From: Parvibaculum sp.
Lineage (GTDB): Bacteria; Pseudomonadota; Alphaproteobacteria; Parvibaculales; Parvibaculaceae
Direction of reading: 5' to 3'
DNA length: 64,000 bases
Assembly (NCBI GenBank): GCA_019635965.1
Contig: JAHBYK010000004.1
Span: 1 to 64,000, forward strand
Positions 29,196 through 40,084 of the stretch are shown piece by piece. Below the pieces are notes generated by a model that saw nothing but the letters and a program-made list of their open reading frames with translations, was not told the origin of the DNA and ran no database searches. Both the position numbers and the translations under genes were made by a program. Position 1 is the first letter of the stretch. Each line of letters starts with the position of its first letter.

Positions 29196-30059
29196 CTAGC
29201 CTGCGGCCTGCAACGAGGCGGTTGCCTGCTCGACTTCCGTGAACGAGGGGCGGACGTCCGACATCAGCGCCTTGCGGGCGAACTCGATGGATACGGCGGG
29301 CGCATAGCCGGCCATGTGGGCCAGGAGTCCTGCCTTCATCGACAGAAAATATTTCGACTCGGCTTCATAGGTATTGCGCAGCGACTGCGCCATGGGCCCG
29401 AAGAAGCCATAGGCGACGAACACGCCGAGGAAGGTGCCGACCAGAGCGCCGCCAATCAGGTGGCCAAGGATCTCCGGCGGCTGGTCGATGGCGCCCATCG
29501 TCTTGATAACGCCGAGCACCGCAGCGACGATGCCGAGCGCAGGGGTGCCGTCAGCCAGGGCCTGGATCGATGCGACGATGCGCTCGCGTTCCTGATGATG
29601 GGTTTCAAGCTCCTCATCCATCAGTGCTTCCAGCTCGTGCGCATTCTCGGTGCCGAGGGTAATCATGCGAAGGTAATCGCACATGAACTCGACGGCATGA
29701 TGGTCTGAGGTGAATTTGGGAAACTGCCCAAAGATGGCGCTTTCCGAAGGATTTTCGACATGCGCTTCGAGTGCCAGGTTGCCTTTGCTCTTGGCGAGCT
29801 TGAAGAGCGTGTACTGCAGGCCCAGCAACTCGAGAAAGGCATCCTTGTCATAGCGGGGGCCCTTGAACAGCGATCCGAAGATGCTGCCCACCGCCTTCAG
29901 CACTGCCGGGGGGTTGGCGATACAGAAGGCGCCAATGGCGGCACCCAGGATGATGACCGCCTCGAAGGGCTGCCAAAGCACTTCGATGTGACCGCCCATG
30001 GCCATGTAGCCGCCAAAGACGCTCATCAAGACCACAACAATGCCGATGATCAGCCGCAT
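29196..30059 (-). CDS. motA: flagellar motor stator protein MotA
   Basis: Ring-forming stator subunit that works against FliG. The 287 residues have four helices: LIIGIVVVLMSVFGGYMAMGG at the start, the second at about 30-50, then about 170-190 (GIVAAVLGVIKTMG) and 200-225. ALMDEELETHHQE lies in the cytoplasmic loop that contacts FliG. The frame runs up to 30110, but the ATG at 30059 matches the usual MotA N-terminus and length. No other flagellar gene is nearby. Confidence 0.95.
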   Translation of the reverse strand: MRLIIGIVVVLMSVFGGYMAMGGHIEVLWQPFEAVIILGAAIGAFCIANPPAVLKAVGSIFGSLFKGPRYDKDAFLELLGLQYTLFKLAKSKGNLALEAHVENPSESAIFGQFPKFTSDHHAVEFMCDYLRMITLGTENAHELEALMDEELETHHQERERIVASIQALADGTPALGIVAAVLGVIKTMGAIDQPPEILGHLIGGALVGTFLGVFVAYGFFGPMAQSLRNTYEAESKYFLSMKAGLLAHMAGYAPAVSIEFARKALMSDVRPSFTEVEQATASLQAAG

Positions 30060-30332
30060 ATGCCCAAGTACTTTCTTGCACGTTGCTCCACGGCTGCCCG
30101 CGATAAGCAAGACCGCCCCACCTGAAGCCTCATCATCGCGGGAGGCCCCTTAACAGCGGGTTTAACCAAATTGGCGGAAGGCAGGATTCCGTGATGATTT
30201 GCACGAATTTCGGCGGCTTTGCGTGACATGATGTTGCGCGGATGGCCGTGCCTGGCCTAAACCGGAAAAAGTTGTTAACGAGAGATTGACGGCCCGGACA
30301 TCTGCACCGGGTGGCATTGGAGCGAGCAAACG

Positions 30333-30851
30333 ATGAGTACCGTCAAGAATCCGGCAATCGAACCGGGCGTGGACTCGGCACGCAGGTTCCGCAATGCGCT
30401 TGGCTGGTTCACGACGGGCGTTGCCGTGGTGACGACCTGCGCCGGCGGTGGCAAGCCGATCGGCATTACCATCAACTCCTTTTCATCGGTGTCGCTCGAT
30501 CCGCCGCTCGTCCTGTGGTGCCTCGACAAGAAGTCGGACACGCTTCCCATTTTCGAGAGAGCGACGCATTTCACCGTCAACGTGTTGCGGGAGGAGCATC
30601 GAGAGCTCTCATCACGGCTGGCGCGAAAGGGCGATCACAGCCTCGACGATGTTGACGTCGTCGAGGCCGATAGCGGCTGTCCATCATTGAAGGAGGCGCT
30701 GGCGCATTTCGAATGCGAAATCGAGGCGCGTCACGATGCGGGCGATCACATTATCATGATCGGTCGCGTGCTCAAGTTCGATCACGCCGATGATGGACGA
30801 CCGTTGCTCTACCATCGTGGCGGCTATCAGATGCTGCCGCCTGTCGGGTAA
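30333..30851 (+). CDS. flavin reductase family protein
   Basis: A 172-residue flavin reductase-like (split-barrel) protein that supplies reduced FMN or FAD to a monooxygenase partner. RFRNALGWFTTGVAVVTTC, ITINSFSSVSLDPPLVLWCLDKKS and FTVNVL are the family motifs, as in the HpaC/NtaB group. The partner oxygenase is not in the window. Its stop abuts the convergent MarR gene with no gap. Confidence 0.85.
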   Translation: MSTVKNPAIEPGVDSARRFRNALGWFTTGVAVVTTCAGGGKPIGITINSFSSVSLDPPLVLWCLDKKSDTLPIFERATHFTVNVLREEHRELSSRLARKGDHSLDDVDVVEADSGCPSLKEALAHFECEIEARHDAGDHIIMIGRVLKFDHADDGRPLLYHRGGYQMLPPVG

Positions 30852-31343
30852 TCACTTTCCGGCGGTTTCCTGCGCGTCAAGCGCCTTCAGATTCTCATAC
30901 ATCTTCTCCATGCATTTGAACATGGTGAGGTAATCCCTGTCGGCGATTCCGTCGATGGCCGCGCCATGGATCGCGGCGTAGTGATCGCGGCCGATATGCT
31001 TGTTTGCATGCAGCAGCGGCGACACCCAGATGCATTTTGCACGGCCATCCGTCGGGTGATTGCGCCGTTCGACAAGGCCCAGCGCCTCAAGCTCGCTGAC
31101 GTATATGCCTACCGAGACCTTGTGAATCGCGAGAGCGTTTGCGAGTTCCGTTTGCGTTTGCCCGTCACGTTCGAGCAGTTCGATGACGATGCGTGTCTGG
31201 TTGCGTGTCAGGCCGGTGCGGCGATCGTAGATCGTGGCGAGCATGACGCCCAGTTCGGTGATCGTCCTGACGAATTTCTCTGGCGATAGTGGATCGTCCA
31301 GTTCGGCTTCCGGTTTGGTGGCGTTCGCCTTGTTATTTTTCAT
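30852..31343 (-). CDS. MarR family transcriptional regulator
   Basis: A 163-residue winged-helix protein. The DNA-recognition helix region is GQTQTELANALAIHKVSVG, followed by the wing VERRNHPTDGRAKCIWV. The N-terminal 25 residues are polar and probably disordered. It is divergent from the exbB operon with 272 bases between, and convergent with the flavin reductase, so either could be a target. Confidence 0.85.
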   Translation of the reverse strand: MKNNKANATKPEAELDDPLSPEKFVRTITELGVMLATIYDRRTGLTRNQTRIVIELLERDGQTQTELANALAIHKVSVGIYVSELEALGLVERRNHPTDGRAKCIWVSPLLHANKHIGRDHYAAIHGAAIDGIADRDYLTMFKCMEKMYENLKALDAQETAGK

Positions 31344-31401
31344 CTTGCCTCACCTGTCACGCATGTCCGCGCCGCGAGACGGGCGGCGCGAAGCATGCAG
31401 T

Positions 31402-31425
31402 TTGAAGGTATCAACGCAACTTCAA
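31402..31425. promoter_or_regulatory. inverted repeat upstream of the MarR gene, candidate operator
   Basis: TTGAAG (31402-31407) and CTTCAA (31420-31425) with 12 bases between, about 60 bases upstream of the MarR start. A weak TTGACC at 31478-31483 on the plus strand could be the -35 of the exbB operon. Confidence 0.35.
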
Positions 31426-31615
31426 GACGCAAACCCAAGCCGGAACCAAAATTACGCTTTTGTAACTGCCGAACTGCTTGACCTTCGCTGCAAGCGGTGA
31501 TTTCGTAAATGGACTTTACTAAAAACGCTGCCGCCGGTCACCTGAAATCGGAGCCGGCGGGAAGGCCGTAGGGAGCGGCCTGGCGGAGGGAGCTTGGTGG
31601 GAGGAGTATCGGGCA

Positions 31616-32392
31616 ATGCCTGAGGAAAATCTTGTAGTTGAAGGTGCTGCAAACGAGGCTTCGGAGGCGGCCAATGCCGGTACCGACGGCGTCGCCGGGG
31701 CGGCCGATGTGCTAGCGGCTTCGGGCGGCGGGGACGTCTGGTACTCGGTCGGGTCGCTGATCGACAAGGGCGGGCCAATCGTCGCTATCCTGCTTGTTCT
31801 GTCGGTCATTTCGCTGGCTGTAATCCTGCTCAAGGTCTTCCAGTTCTGGTCGGCCGGTCTTTCGAAGCGGAGCTTCGTTGACCCGGCGGTCGACCGGATC
31901 GAGGCGGGCGATCTCGCGGGCGCGCTCGACATTCTCAAAAAGCACAAGACACCGCTTGCCCGCGCGATGGCGGCCGGTGTCCGCGCCAAGATGCGCGGCG
32001 ACCTGCGCGACGAGGATGTAGCCTCGGAAATTTCACGCGTGGGCACGATGGAGATCGGTTCGCTGCAGCGCTATTTGCGCTGGCTTGAAGTGATCGGCAA
32101 TATTTCGCCGCTGCTCGGCCTGCTCGGCACCGTCATTGGCATGATCAATGCCTTCCAGAGCCTCGAGGCGGCGGGTACACAGGTCGACCCGGCGCTGCTT
32201 TCAGGTGGCATCTGGGTGGCGCTGCTCACCACCGCCGTCGGTCTCATTGTCGCGCTACCCGCTATTACCGCGCTCAATCTGCTCGAGGGCAAGATTGACC
32301 AGGTCCGCCTGTCGATGCGCGATGCGGCTTCCCGCGTCATTGCGGCGCTGCATGTGCGGCCAGCTGGCGCTCAGTCGAGAGCGGCACAGTAA
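31616..32392 (+). CDS. exbB: MotA/TolQ/ExbB proton channel family protein
   Basis: Channel-forming subunit of a proton-driven motor in the inner membrane. The 258 residues have a polar N-terminal segment of about 40 residues, a first helix (about 53-76, GPIVAILLVLSVISLAVILL), a cytoplasmic loop, and two helices (about 155-180 LGLLGTVIGMINAFQ and 196-222 GGIWVALLTTAVGLIVALPAI) with the family motifs LGLLGTVIGM and TAVGL. It leads a four-gene operon with two ExbD and a TonB-like gene. TolQ is less likely because tolA, tolB and pal do not follow. Confidence 0.9.
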   Translation: MPEENLVVEGAANEASEAANAGTDGVAGAADVLAASGGGDVWYSVGSLIDKGGPIVAILLVLSVISLAVILLKVFQFWSAGLSKRSFVDPAVDRIEAGDLAGALDILKKHKTPLARAMAAGVRAKMRGDLRDEDVASEISRVGTMEIGSLQRYLRWLEVIGNISPLLGLLGTVIGMINAFQSLEAAGTQVDPALLSGGIWVALLTTAVGLIVALPAITALNLLEGKIDQVRLSMRDAASRVIAALHVRPAGAQSRAAQ

Positions 32393-32407
32393 GGCGCGAG
32401 GTTCGCC

Positions 32408-32815
32408 ATGTTTGAAGAACCTGTCCGCCGAAGAGGAATGGCGAGTCTGACACCGCTTATCGACGTGGTGTTTCTGCTGCTCATCTTCTTCATGCTGACG
32501 ACGTCGTTCCTGCAGACGCAGTCGCTCGCCGTGGTGACCCCCGCGCCGAGTGCGGACGAGCTGCCAACCGATGCGCGCGTCATAGAAATCTGGCTGCTGG
32601 GCGATGAAACGATCGCCATTGACGGCCAGCCGGTTGCGCGTGACGTGCTGGCTGAAAGCCTGAAACAGGCAATAGGCGAGCGCACCGACCTGACGGTTAC
32701 GATTCTCGCCGAGAAGGGGTCAAAGACGCAGGCACTCATTGCGGCCATCGAGGCGGCACGACAGTCGGGTGCGAAAAGCGTCGGGACCGCAAGAGTCGAA
32801 AGGATCGCAAGATGA
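32408..32815 (+). CDS. exbD: ExbD/TolR family protein (first copy, catalytic Asp present)
   Basis: A 135-residue one-helix subunit whose helix (about 14-35) begins LTPLIDVVFLLLIFF. Asp19 is the proton-carrying residue equivalent to ExbD Asp25 of E. coli. The periplasmic domain spans about 45-135. It is 15 bases after exbB and overlaps the next exbD by four bases (ATGA). Confidence 0.92.
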   Translation: MFEEPVRRRGMASLTPLIDVVFLLLIFFMLTTSFLQTQSLAVVTPAPSADELPTDARVIEIWLLGDETIAIDGQPVARDVLAESLKQAIGERTDLTVTILAEKGSKTQALIAAIEAARQSGAKSVGTARVERIAR

Positions 32816-33216
32816 TCGAATTCGACCAGGAGCCGCCGCGCAGGCAATTCGAGACGCTGATCCCGCTTATCAATGTCGTATTCCTGCTGCTGATCTTCTT
32901 CCTGCTCGCGGGGACGATGCAACCGGCGGACAATGTCGCGGTGACTCTGCCCAAGGGGGCGCTCAACGACAAGGAACGCGAGCTTCCGGCGACGCTGATC
33001 GTCGAGGCGGACGGCTTCGTGTGGCTGGGCGACAGGGTGATGGATGCGAAGCTTGCGGGGCATTTCGTCAAGCAGCATCTGGGTGAGGAAGGCGCGCGCC
33101 GGGTTGCCGTGAAGGCGGACCGGGATGCGCCTGCCGAAGCCGTGCTCGAACTCATGGAGGGTCTGCGCGAAGCGGGCGTCGAACAGGTCACGCTTGTTAC
33201 GGAGCGCGGCTCATGA
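32812..33216 (+). CDS. ExbD/TolR family protein (second copy, Asp replaced by Asn)
   Basis: A 134-residue homologue of the preceding protein with the same layout, but its helix begins LIPLINVVFLLLIFF: codon AAT at 32872-32874 puts Asn21 where the proton-carrying Asp should be. In E. coli ExbD the Asp-to-Asn change abolishes activity, so this subunit probably cannot carry protons itself. The rest of the helix and the periplasmic domain look intact, arguing against a decaying gene. Overlaps both neighbours by four bases. Confidence 0.92.
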   Translation: MIEFDQEPPRRQFETLIPLINVVFLLLIFFLLAGTMQPADNVAVTLPKGALNDKERELPATLIVEADGFVWLGDRVMDAKLAGHFVKQHLGEEGARRVAVKADRDAPAEAVLELMEGLREAGVEQVTLVTERGS

Positions 33217-34061
33217 ACACGATATCATCATATTCCGGCGGCGGGACGGAGCCGCGCGAACTCAATATTCGCAAGTTCATCGTCGTTTCGCTGCTACTTC
33301 ATGCGTTGCTGTTTCTTTCCTTTCTCCTGACGTTCGGCGGCATTTTCGGAGGACCGGGGCCGGGCGGTGGGGAGTCCGTCACCTTCCAGCTTGCTGCGGG
33401 TTCGGCAAATGATCTTTACGCCGCGCCGCCCGAGCCGGTTGTCGAGCCGGAACCGCAACCCGAGCCGGAGCCTGTGAAACTGCCGGAGCCGAAGCCGGAA
33501 ACGGTTGTGCGCAAGGAGGACAAGCCATTGCCGCCGCCGGAAGAGATTCCCGAACCGGTACAGGAGGCGGTAAAGCCCGCGGCGCCGGCCGGTGGCGGCA
33601 TTCAGGATGGCATGGCGGGCGGCGCCGGCGGAGATGCGGCGGAGACGATCCTGAACAAGAAGGGGGACTCGCTGACCGCGGGACAAATTCGCTCGCAGAT
33701 GTCTGGCAAGACCTTTCATCTCGAGATGGGCCGGCTCGATCTGCAGGGCGGCAACCGGCTTATCAATACGATCATTGCGCTCGATCCGGGCGGTACGACC
33801 AAGGTTGAGCTGATCCAGTATTTTTTCCAGACCTATCATCGTGCCAACTCCTCCACGCGCAGCCGAAGGGGCACCGGCCAATGGTGGATCGAGGGGAATC
33901 GCTGGTGCCACAAGTCCGAGGAGATCCAGTACAACACGACGGACTGCTACGACATGACCCTCGAGGGAAATATCGTCCGTCTCTATTACGGCCCTTGCAC
34001 ACAGCAGTCATCGACGCTTTGCAAGGCCGGACGCCTCGCCGCGGAGGGAGAAATCCGCTAG
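33213..34061 (+). CDS. TonB-like protein with an unusual Cys-containing C-terminal domain
   Basis: A 282-residue protein with a TonB architecture at first: short cytoplasmic segment, one membrane helix (about 24-46), then a Pro/Glu/Lys-rich spacer (about 65-125) of the PEPQPEPEP type that could span the periplasm. The C-terminal part (about 145-282) does not show the TonB box-binding fold. It contains GQWWIEGNRWC, NTTDCYDMTLEGN, VRLYYGPC and LCKAGRLA, with four cysteines that could form two disulfides. This pattern recalls small extracytoplasmic DUF995-like domains, as a guess. Coupled to the upstream exbD by ATGA. Confidence 0.8.
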   Translation: MNTISSYSGGGTEPRELNIRKFIVVSLLLHALLFLSFLLTFGGIFGGPGPGGGESVTFQLAAGSANDLYAAPPEPVVEPEPQPEPEPVKLPEPKPETVVRKEDKPLPPPEEIPEPVQEAVKPAAPAGGGIQDGMAGGAGGDAAETILNKKGDSLTAGQIRSQMSGKTFHLEMGRLDLQGGNRLINTIIALDPGGTTKVELIQYFFQTYHRANSSTRSRRGTGQWWIEGNRWCHKSEEIQYNTTDCYDMTLEGNIVRLYYGPCTQQSSTLCKAGRLAAEGEIR

Positions 34062-34124
34062 CCGTTTTGCACTCCGCATTGTCCGCCTGCTACATAGACG
34101 GGTGAACAATCGCGGAGAGCGGAA

Positions 34125-34994
34125 ATGAGCAAGGTTGCATTCATCGGGCTTGGCGTTATGGGATTTCCGATGGCGGGGCATCTTGCCAGGGCCGGACATG
34201 ACGTCACTGTTTTCAATCGTACCACGGCCAAGGCCGAGGCTTGGGTGAAGACACATGACGGCAACGCGGCAGCAACGCCGAGGGCGGCTGCTCATCGCGC
34301 GGAGTTTGTTTTTGCCTGTGTTGGCAATGACGACGATCTGCGTGAGGTGACGGCAGGACCCGATGGCGCATTTCATGGCATGGATCCGGGCGCGATATTT
34401 GTCGATCACACCACGGCATCGGCGGCTGTCGCGCGCGAGCTTCATGCGGCGGCGGCAGCGCGTGGCATTTCCTTCATCGACGCGCCGGTTTCGGGCGGAC
34501 AGGCGGGCGCCGAGAATGGTGTTCTTACGGTAATGGCGGGGGGCGAGGCCTCGGCCTTCGACAAGGCGGCGCCGGTCATTTCCGCCTATGCAAGGATGGT
34601 GAAGCTTCTTGGCCCTTCCGGCGCCGGCCAGCTGACCAAAATGGTGAACCAGATTTGCATTGCGGGGCTCGTGGAAGGGCTTGCCGAGGGGCTTCATTTT
34701 GCCAGGAAGGCCGGTCTCGATGCGGAAGCCGTGATCGAGACGATTTCCAAGGGCGCAGCGCAGAGCTGGCAAATGGAAAACCGTTACAAGACAATGATAG
34801 AGGGCAGGTTCGACTTCGGTTTCGCTGTGGACTGGATGCGCAAGGATCTGTCGATCTGTCTCGATGAGGCGCGGCGGAACGGCGCGCAGCTTCCAGTGAC
34901 GGCGCTGGTCGATCAGTTCTATTCCGAGGTGCAGGCGATGGGCGGCAATCGCTGGGATACATCAAGCCTCATCGCGCGGCTGGAGAAACCATGA
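34125..34994 (+). CDS. NAD(P)-dependent beta-hydroxyacid dehydrogenase
   Basis: A 289-residue member of the 3-hydroxyisobutyrate dehydrogenase/tartronate semialdehyde reductase family. The Rossmann motif GLGVMGFPMAGHLARAG starts at residue 7, the substrate-binding DAPVSGGQAGAENG and the catalytic Lys in GQLTKMVNQ are present. It lacks the SSGQCW-type motif of true MmsB seen at 40085-40975, so its substrate differs, and GarR or succinic-semialdehyde reductase activities are possible. Its stop overlaps the decarboxylase start (ATGA). Confidence 0.85.
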   Translation: MSKVAFIGLGVMGFPMAGHLARAGHDVTVFNRTTAKAEAWVKTHDGNAAATPRAAAHRAEFVFACVGNDDDLREVTAGPDGAFHGMDPGAIFVDHTTASAAVARELHAAAAARGISFIDAPVSGGQAGAENGVLTVMAGGEASAFDKAAPVISAYARMVKLLGPSGAGQLTKMVNQICIAGLVEGLAEGLHFARKAGLDAEAVIETISKGAAQSWQMENRYKTMIEGRFDFGFAVDWMRKDLSICLDEARRNGAQLPVTALVDQFYSEVQAMGGNRWDTSSLIARLEKP

Positions 34995-36139
34995 CGGCAT
35001 TGGATTCGGATCTGCGTTTTTCATCGATCGCTGAAGTCATAGAGCGGCTCGAACCGTCATACCCGGTGTTCTGCATTTTTCCGGATGTTCTGCGCGCGCG
35101 TGCAAAGGCTTTCGTCGAGGGATTTCCCGGTACGGTTCTCTACGCGGTGAAATGCAATCCGCATCCCTATGTGCTTGAGGCGCTGGCAGAGGGCGGTATT
35201 TCGCACTTCGATACGGCGTCGATTACCGAGATTGCAACCATCGCAAGGCTGATGCCCGAGGCACGTTGCTATTTCAATCATCCGGTGAAGGGGCGCGGCG
35301 CGCTTGACGCCGCAGCGAAAGTCTATGGTCTTGAAGATTATGTCGTCGATCACGCGGACGAGCTCGACAAGCTGATCTCGATTGCCGGTACGGACATCAC
35401 CGTTGAAGTTCGCATTGCGACGCCCAAGGGCAAGGCGGTCTACGATCTGTCGGCGAAGTTCGGTGCGACACCGGATGATGCGGCAGCGCTTCTGAAGGAG
35501 GCAAGGCAGCGCGGCTGCCGGACGGCGCTTGCCTTTCACGTCGGCAGCCAATGCACCGATCCCTCGGCCTTTCGTGTGGCGATCGAGCTTGCGGCAAAGG
35601 TGCGTGATAAAGCGGGCGTACCGCTCGAATATCTCGATGTGGGAGGCGGGTTCCCGGCGATCCACAAGATGAATGTTCCGCCGCTCGCCGATTATTTCGG
35701 CGCAATTGCCCGTGCGTGTGACGAATTCGGTTTCGACATTCCACTTCTTGCAGAACCAGGCCGGGCCCTGGTTGCCGATGGCTGCTCCGTGCTGACGCAG
35801 GTGCATCTCAGGAAAGGCGATGATCTCTACATCAATGACGGGATCTATGGTTGCCTTTCCGAAATCCGGGATGGAGATCTGGACCCGCCAGTCCGGGCGG
35901 TCACGCGGGCTGGTCCACTTGCTGGTCCGACTCAGCCCTTTCGTATCTTCGGCCCGACTTGCGACAGCCTGGACGTTCTCAAGCTGCCATTTCATTTGCC
36001 GGAGACGATCAGTGAAGGTGACTGGATCGAGTTCGGGCAGATGGGCGCCTATTCGATTGGAATGCAAACCGGTTTCAATGGTTTCATCACCGATACGATC
36101 GTTCGCATTGCCGGGATGCACGAAGAGTTCGTTTACTAA
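34991..36139 (+). CDS. type III PLP-dependent decarboxylase (ornithine decarboxylase-like)
   Basis: A 382-residue fold-III (alanine racemase-like) enzyme. PLP binds Lys54 in YAVKCNP, the glycine-rich GGGFP and the phosphate-binding EPGRALV are present, and CDSLD carries the catalytic Cys and substrate-binding Asp of ornithine/lysine decarboxylases. HVGSQC is also typical. Ornithine is the likeliest substrate, giving putrescine, but lysine or both are possible. Coupled to the dehydrogenase before it. Confidence 0.85.
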   Translation: MTALDSDLRFSSIAEVIERLEPSYPVFCIFPDVLRARAKAFVEGFPGTVLYAVKCNPHPYVLEALAEGGISHFDTASITEIATIARLMPEARCYFNHPVKGRGALDAAAKVYGLEDYVVDHADELDKLISIAGTDITVEVRIATPKGKAVYDLSAKFGATPDDAAALLKEARQRGCRTALAFHVGSQCTDPSAFRVAIELAAKVRDKAGVPLEYLDVGGGFPAIHKMNVPPLADYFGAIARACDEFGFDIPLLAEPGRALVADGCSVLTQVHLRKGDDLYINDGIYGCLSEIRDGDLDPPVRAVTRAGPLAGPTQPFRIFGPTCDSLDVLKLPFHLPETISEGDWIEFGQMGAYSIGMQTGFNGFITDTIVRIAGMHEEFVY

Positions 36140-36174
36140 TCACCAATGATCTGTTCACGGAGCGTTCCGGGTTT

Positions 36175-36206
36175 TTGCTTGATATTTATGTTAACAGTGA
36201 TAACAT
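36175..36206 (+). promoter_or_regulatory. promoter and palindrome upstream of the TetR gene
   Basis: TTGCTT (36175-36180), 17-base spacer, TGATAA (36198-36203). The inverted repeat ATGTTA (36188-36193) and TAACAT (36201-36206) covers the -10, as expected for an autorepressor site. Confidence 0.45.
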
Positions 36207-36243
36207 GGAAATTATAGAGACAAATCGGGAACGGGACTCGAAG

Positions 36244-39007
<2,764 letters not shown>

Positions 39008-39021
39008 AAGCTGAAGCAGGA

Positions 39022-40062
39022 ATGAACGAGGAAGCGGAAGTTCTGTTCGAAAAACGCGGCGTTGCGGGCGTCATTACGCTCAACCGCCCCAAGGCGCTCA
39101 ATGCACTCACTCTTGGCATGGTCCGGCTGATCCATCCCAAGCTGAAGGAGTGGGCTTCGGATGCTAGCGTTCAGTGCGTCATCATCGAAGGAGCCGGTGA
39201 CAAGGCATTTTGCGCCGGCGGCGATATTCGTGCGCTTTACGACTGGGGCAAGGCGGGAGAGACAACCGCAATCGACTTCTGGCGCGAGGAGTATCTGCTA
39301 AATGCTTTCATCAAGCGTTATCCCAAGCCTTATGTCGCCTTGATGGATGGCATCAACATGGGCGGGGGCGTCGGTCTTTCCGTGCATGGTTCGCATCGCG
39401 TGGCGACGGAGCGTCTGACCTTTGCCATGCCGGAAACGGGTATCGGCCTCTTCCCGGATGTTGGCGGCACCTACTTCCTGCCGCGTGCGCCGGGCGAGAC
39501 GGGCATGTATCTCGCGCTCACGGGCGCGCGGCTCAAGGCAGCGGATGCAATATTTGCGGGTATTGCCGATGTCTATGTCCCGGCATCGCGGCTTGAGACA
39601 TTGAAAGACAGGCTTGCCGCTGGCATTCCGCTGCGGGAGGCGCTGGCCGAAGTCGCGGCGGAGGAGGGGGCGGCCCCGCTTGCCGCAATGCAAGAGAGCA
39701 TCTCGGCCCATTTTTCCAAAGGTTCGGTTGCGGAGATCATTGCCTCGCTGCGCGGCGATGGCGGCGAGTGGGCGTTGCAGACGGCAGACACGATCGAGAC
39801 CAAATCGCCGATCTCAACGCTGGTTGCATTCCGGCAGGTCCGGGAAGGTGCAAGACTCGATTTCGAGGATTGCATGCGGCTTGAATTCCGCCTCACCAAC
39901 CGTTTCGCGGCCGGCCATGATTTCTATGAGGGCGTGCGCGCCGTCGTGATCGACAAGGACCAGTCGCCGAAATGGAATCCTGCGCGGCTTGCCGATGTCG
40001 ACCCGGCGGAGGTCGATCGTTATTTTTCGCCGCTTGCTGGCGGTGATCTGAATTTCGGCTGA
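39022..40062 (+). CDS. 3-hydroxyisobutyryl-CoA hydrolase (enoyl-CoA hydratase family)
   Basis: Crotonase-fold thioesterase that releases 3-hydroxyisobutyrate from its CoA ester in valine degradation. The 346 residues are longer than a hydratase (about 260), typical of the hydrolase branch. AFCAGGDIRALY, MDGINMGGGVGLSVHGSHRVATE (oxyanion hole) and MPETGIGLFPDVGGTYFLPR are the hallmarks. The C-terminal extension has EFRLTNRF and HDFYEGVRAVVIDKD. It lies 14 bases after the dehydrogenase. Confidence 0.92.
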   Translation: MNEEAEVLFEKRGVAGVITLNRPKALNALTLGMVRLIHPKLKEWASDASVQCVIIEGAGDKAFCAGGDIRALYDWGKAGETTAIDFWREEYLLNAFIKRYPKPYVALMDGINMGGGVGLSVHGSHRVATERLTFAMPETGIGLFPDVGGTYFLPRAPGETGMYLALTGARLKAADAIFAGIADVYVPASRLETLKDRLAAGIPLREALAEVAAEEGAAPLAAMQESISAHFSKGSVAEIIASLRGDGGEWALQTADTIETKSPISTLVAFRQVREGARLDFEDCMRLEFRLTNRFAAGHDFYEGVRAVVIDKDQSPKWNPARLADVDPAEVDRYFSPLAGGDLNFG

Positions 40063-40084
40063 GACAAGCCTGAGGAGGGCGGAG

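Noticed and set aside
30060-30240. Flagellar sigma-28 or sigma-54 promoter upstream of motA
   Set aside because: A GG/GC pair on the minus strand has the wrong spacing for sigma-54, and no sigma-28 consensus is visible.
31616-34061. Tol-Pal system
   Set aside because: The order is channel, two ExbD, TonB-like protein. No tolA, tolB, pal or ybgC is present.
34125-34994. Second mmsB copy
   Set aside because: Same superfamily, but it lacks the STASGQCW and PVPGPVP segments of the true 3-hydroxyisobutyrate dehydrogenase at 40085-40975.
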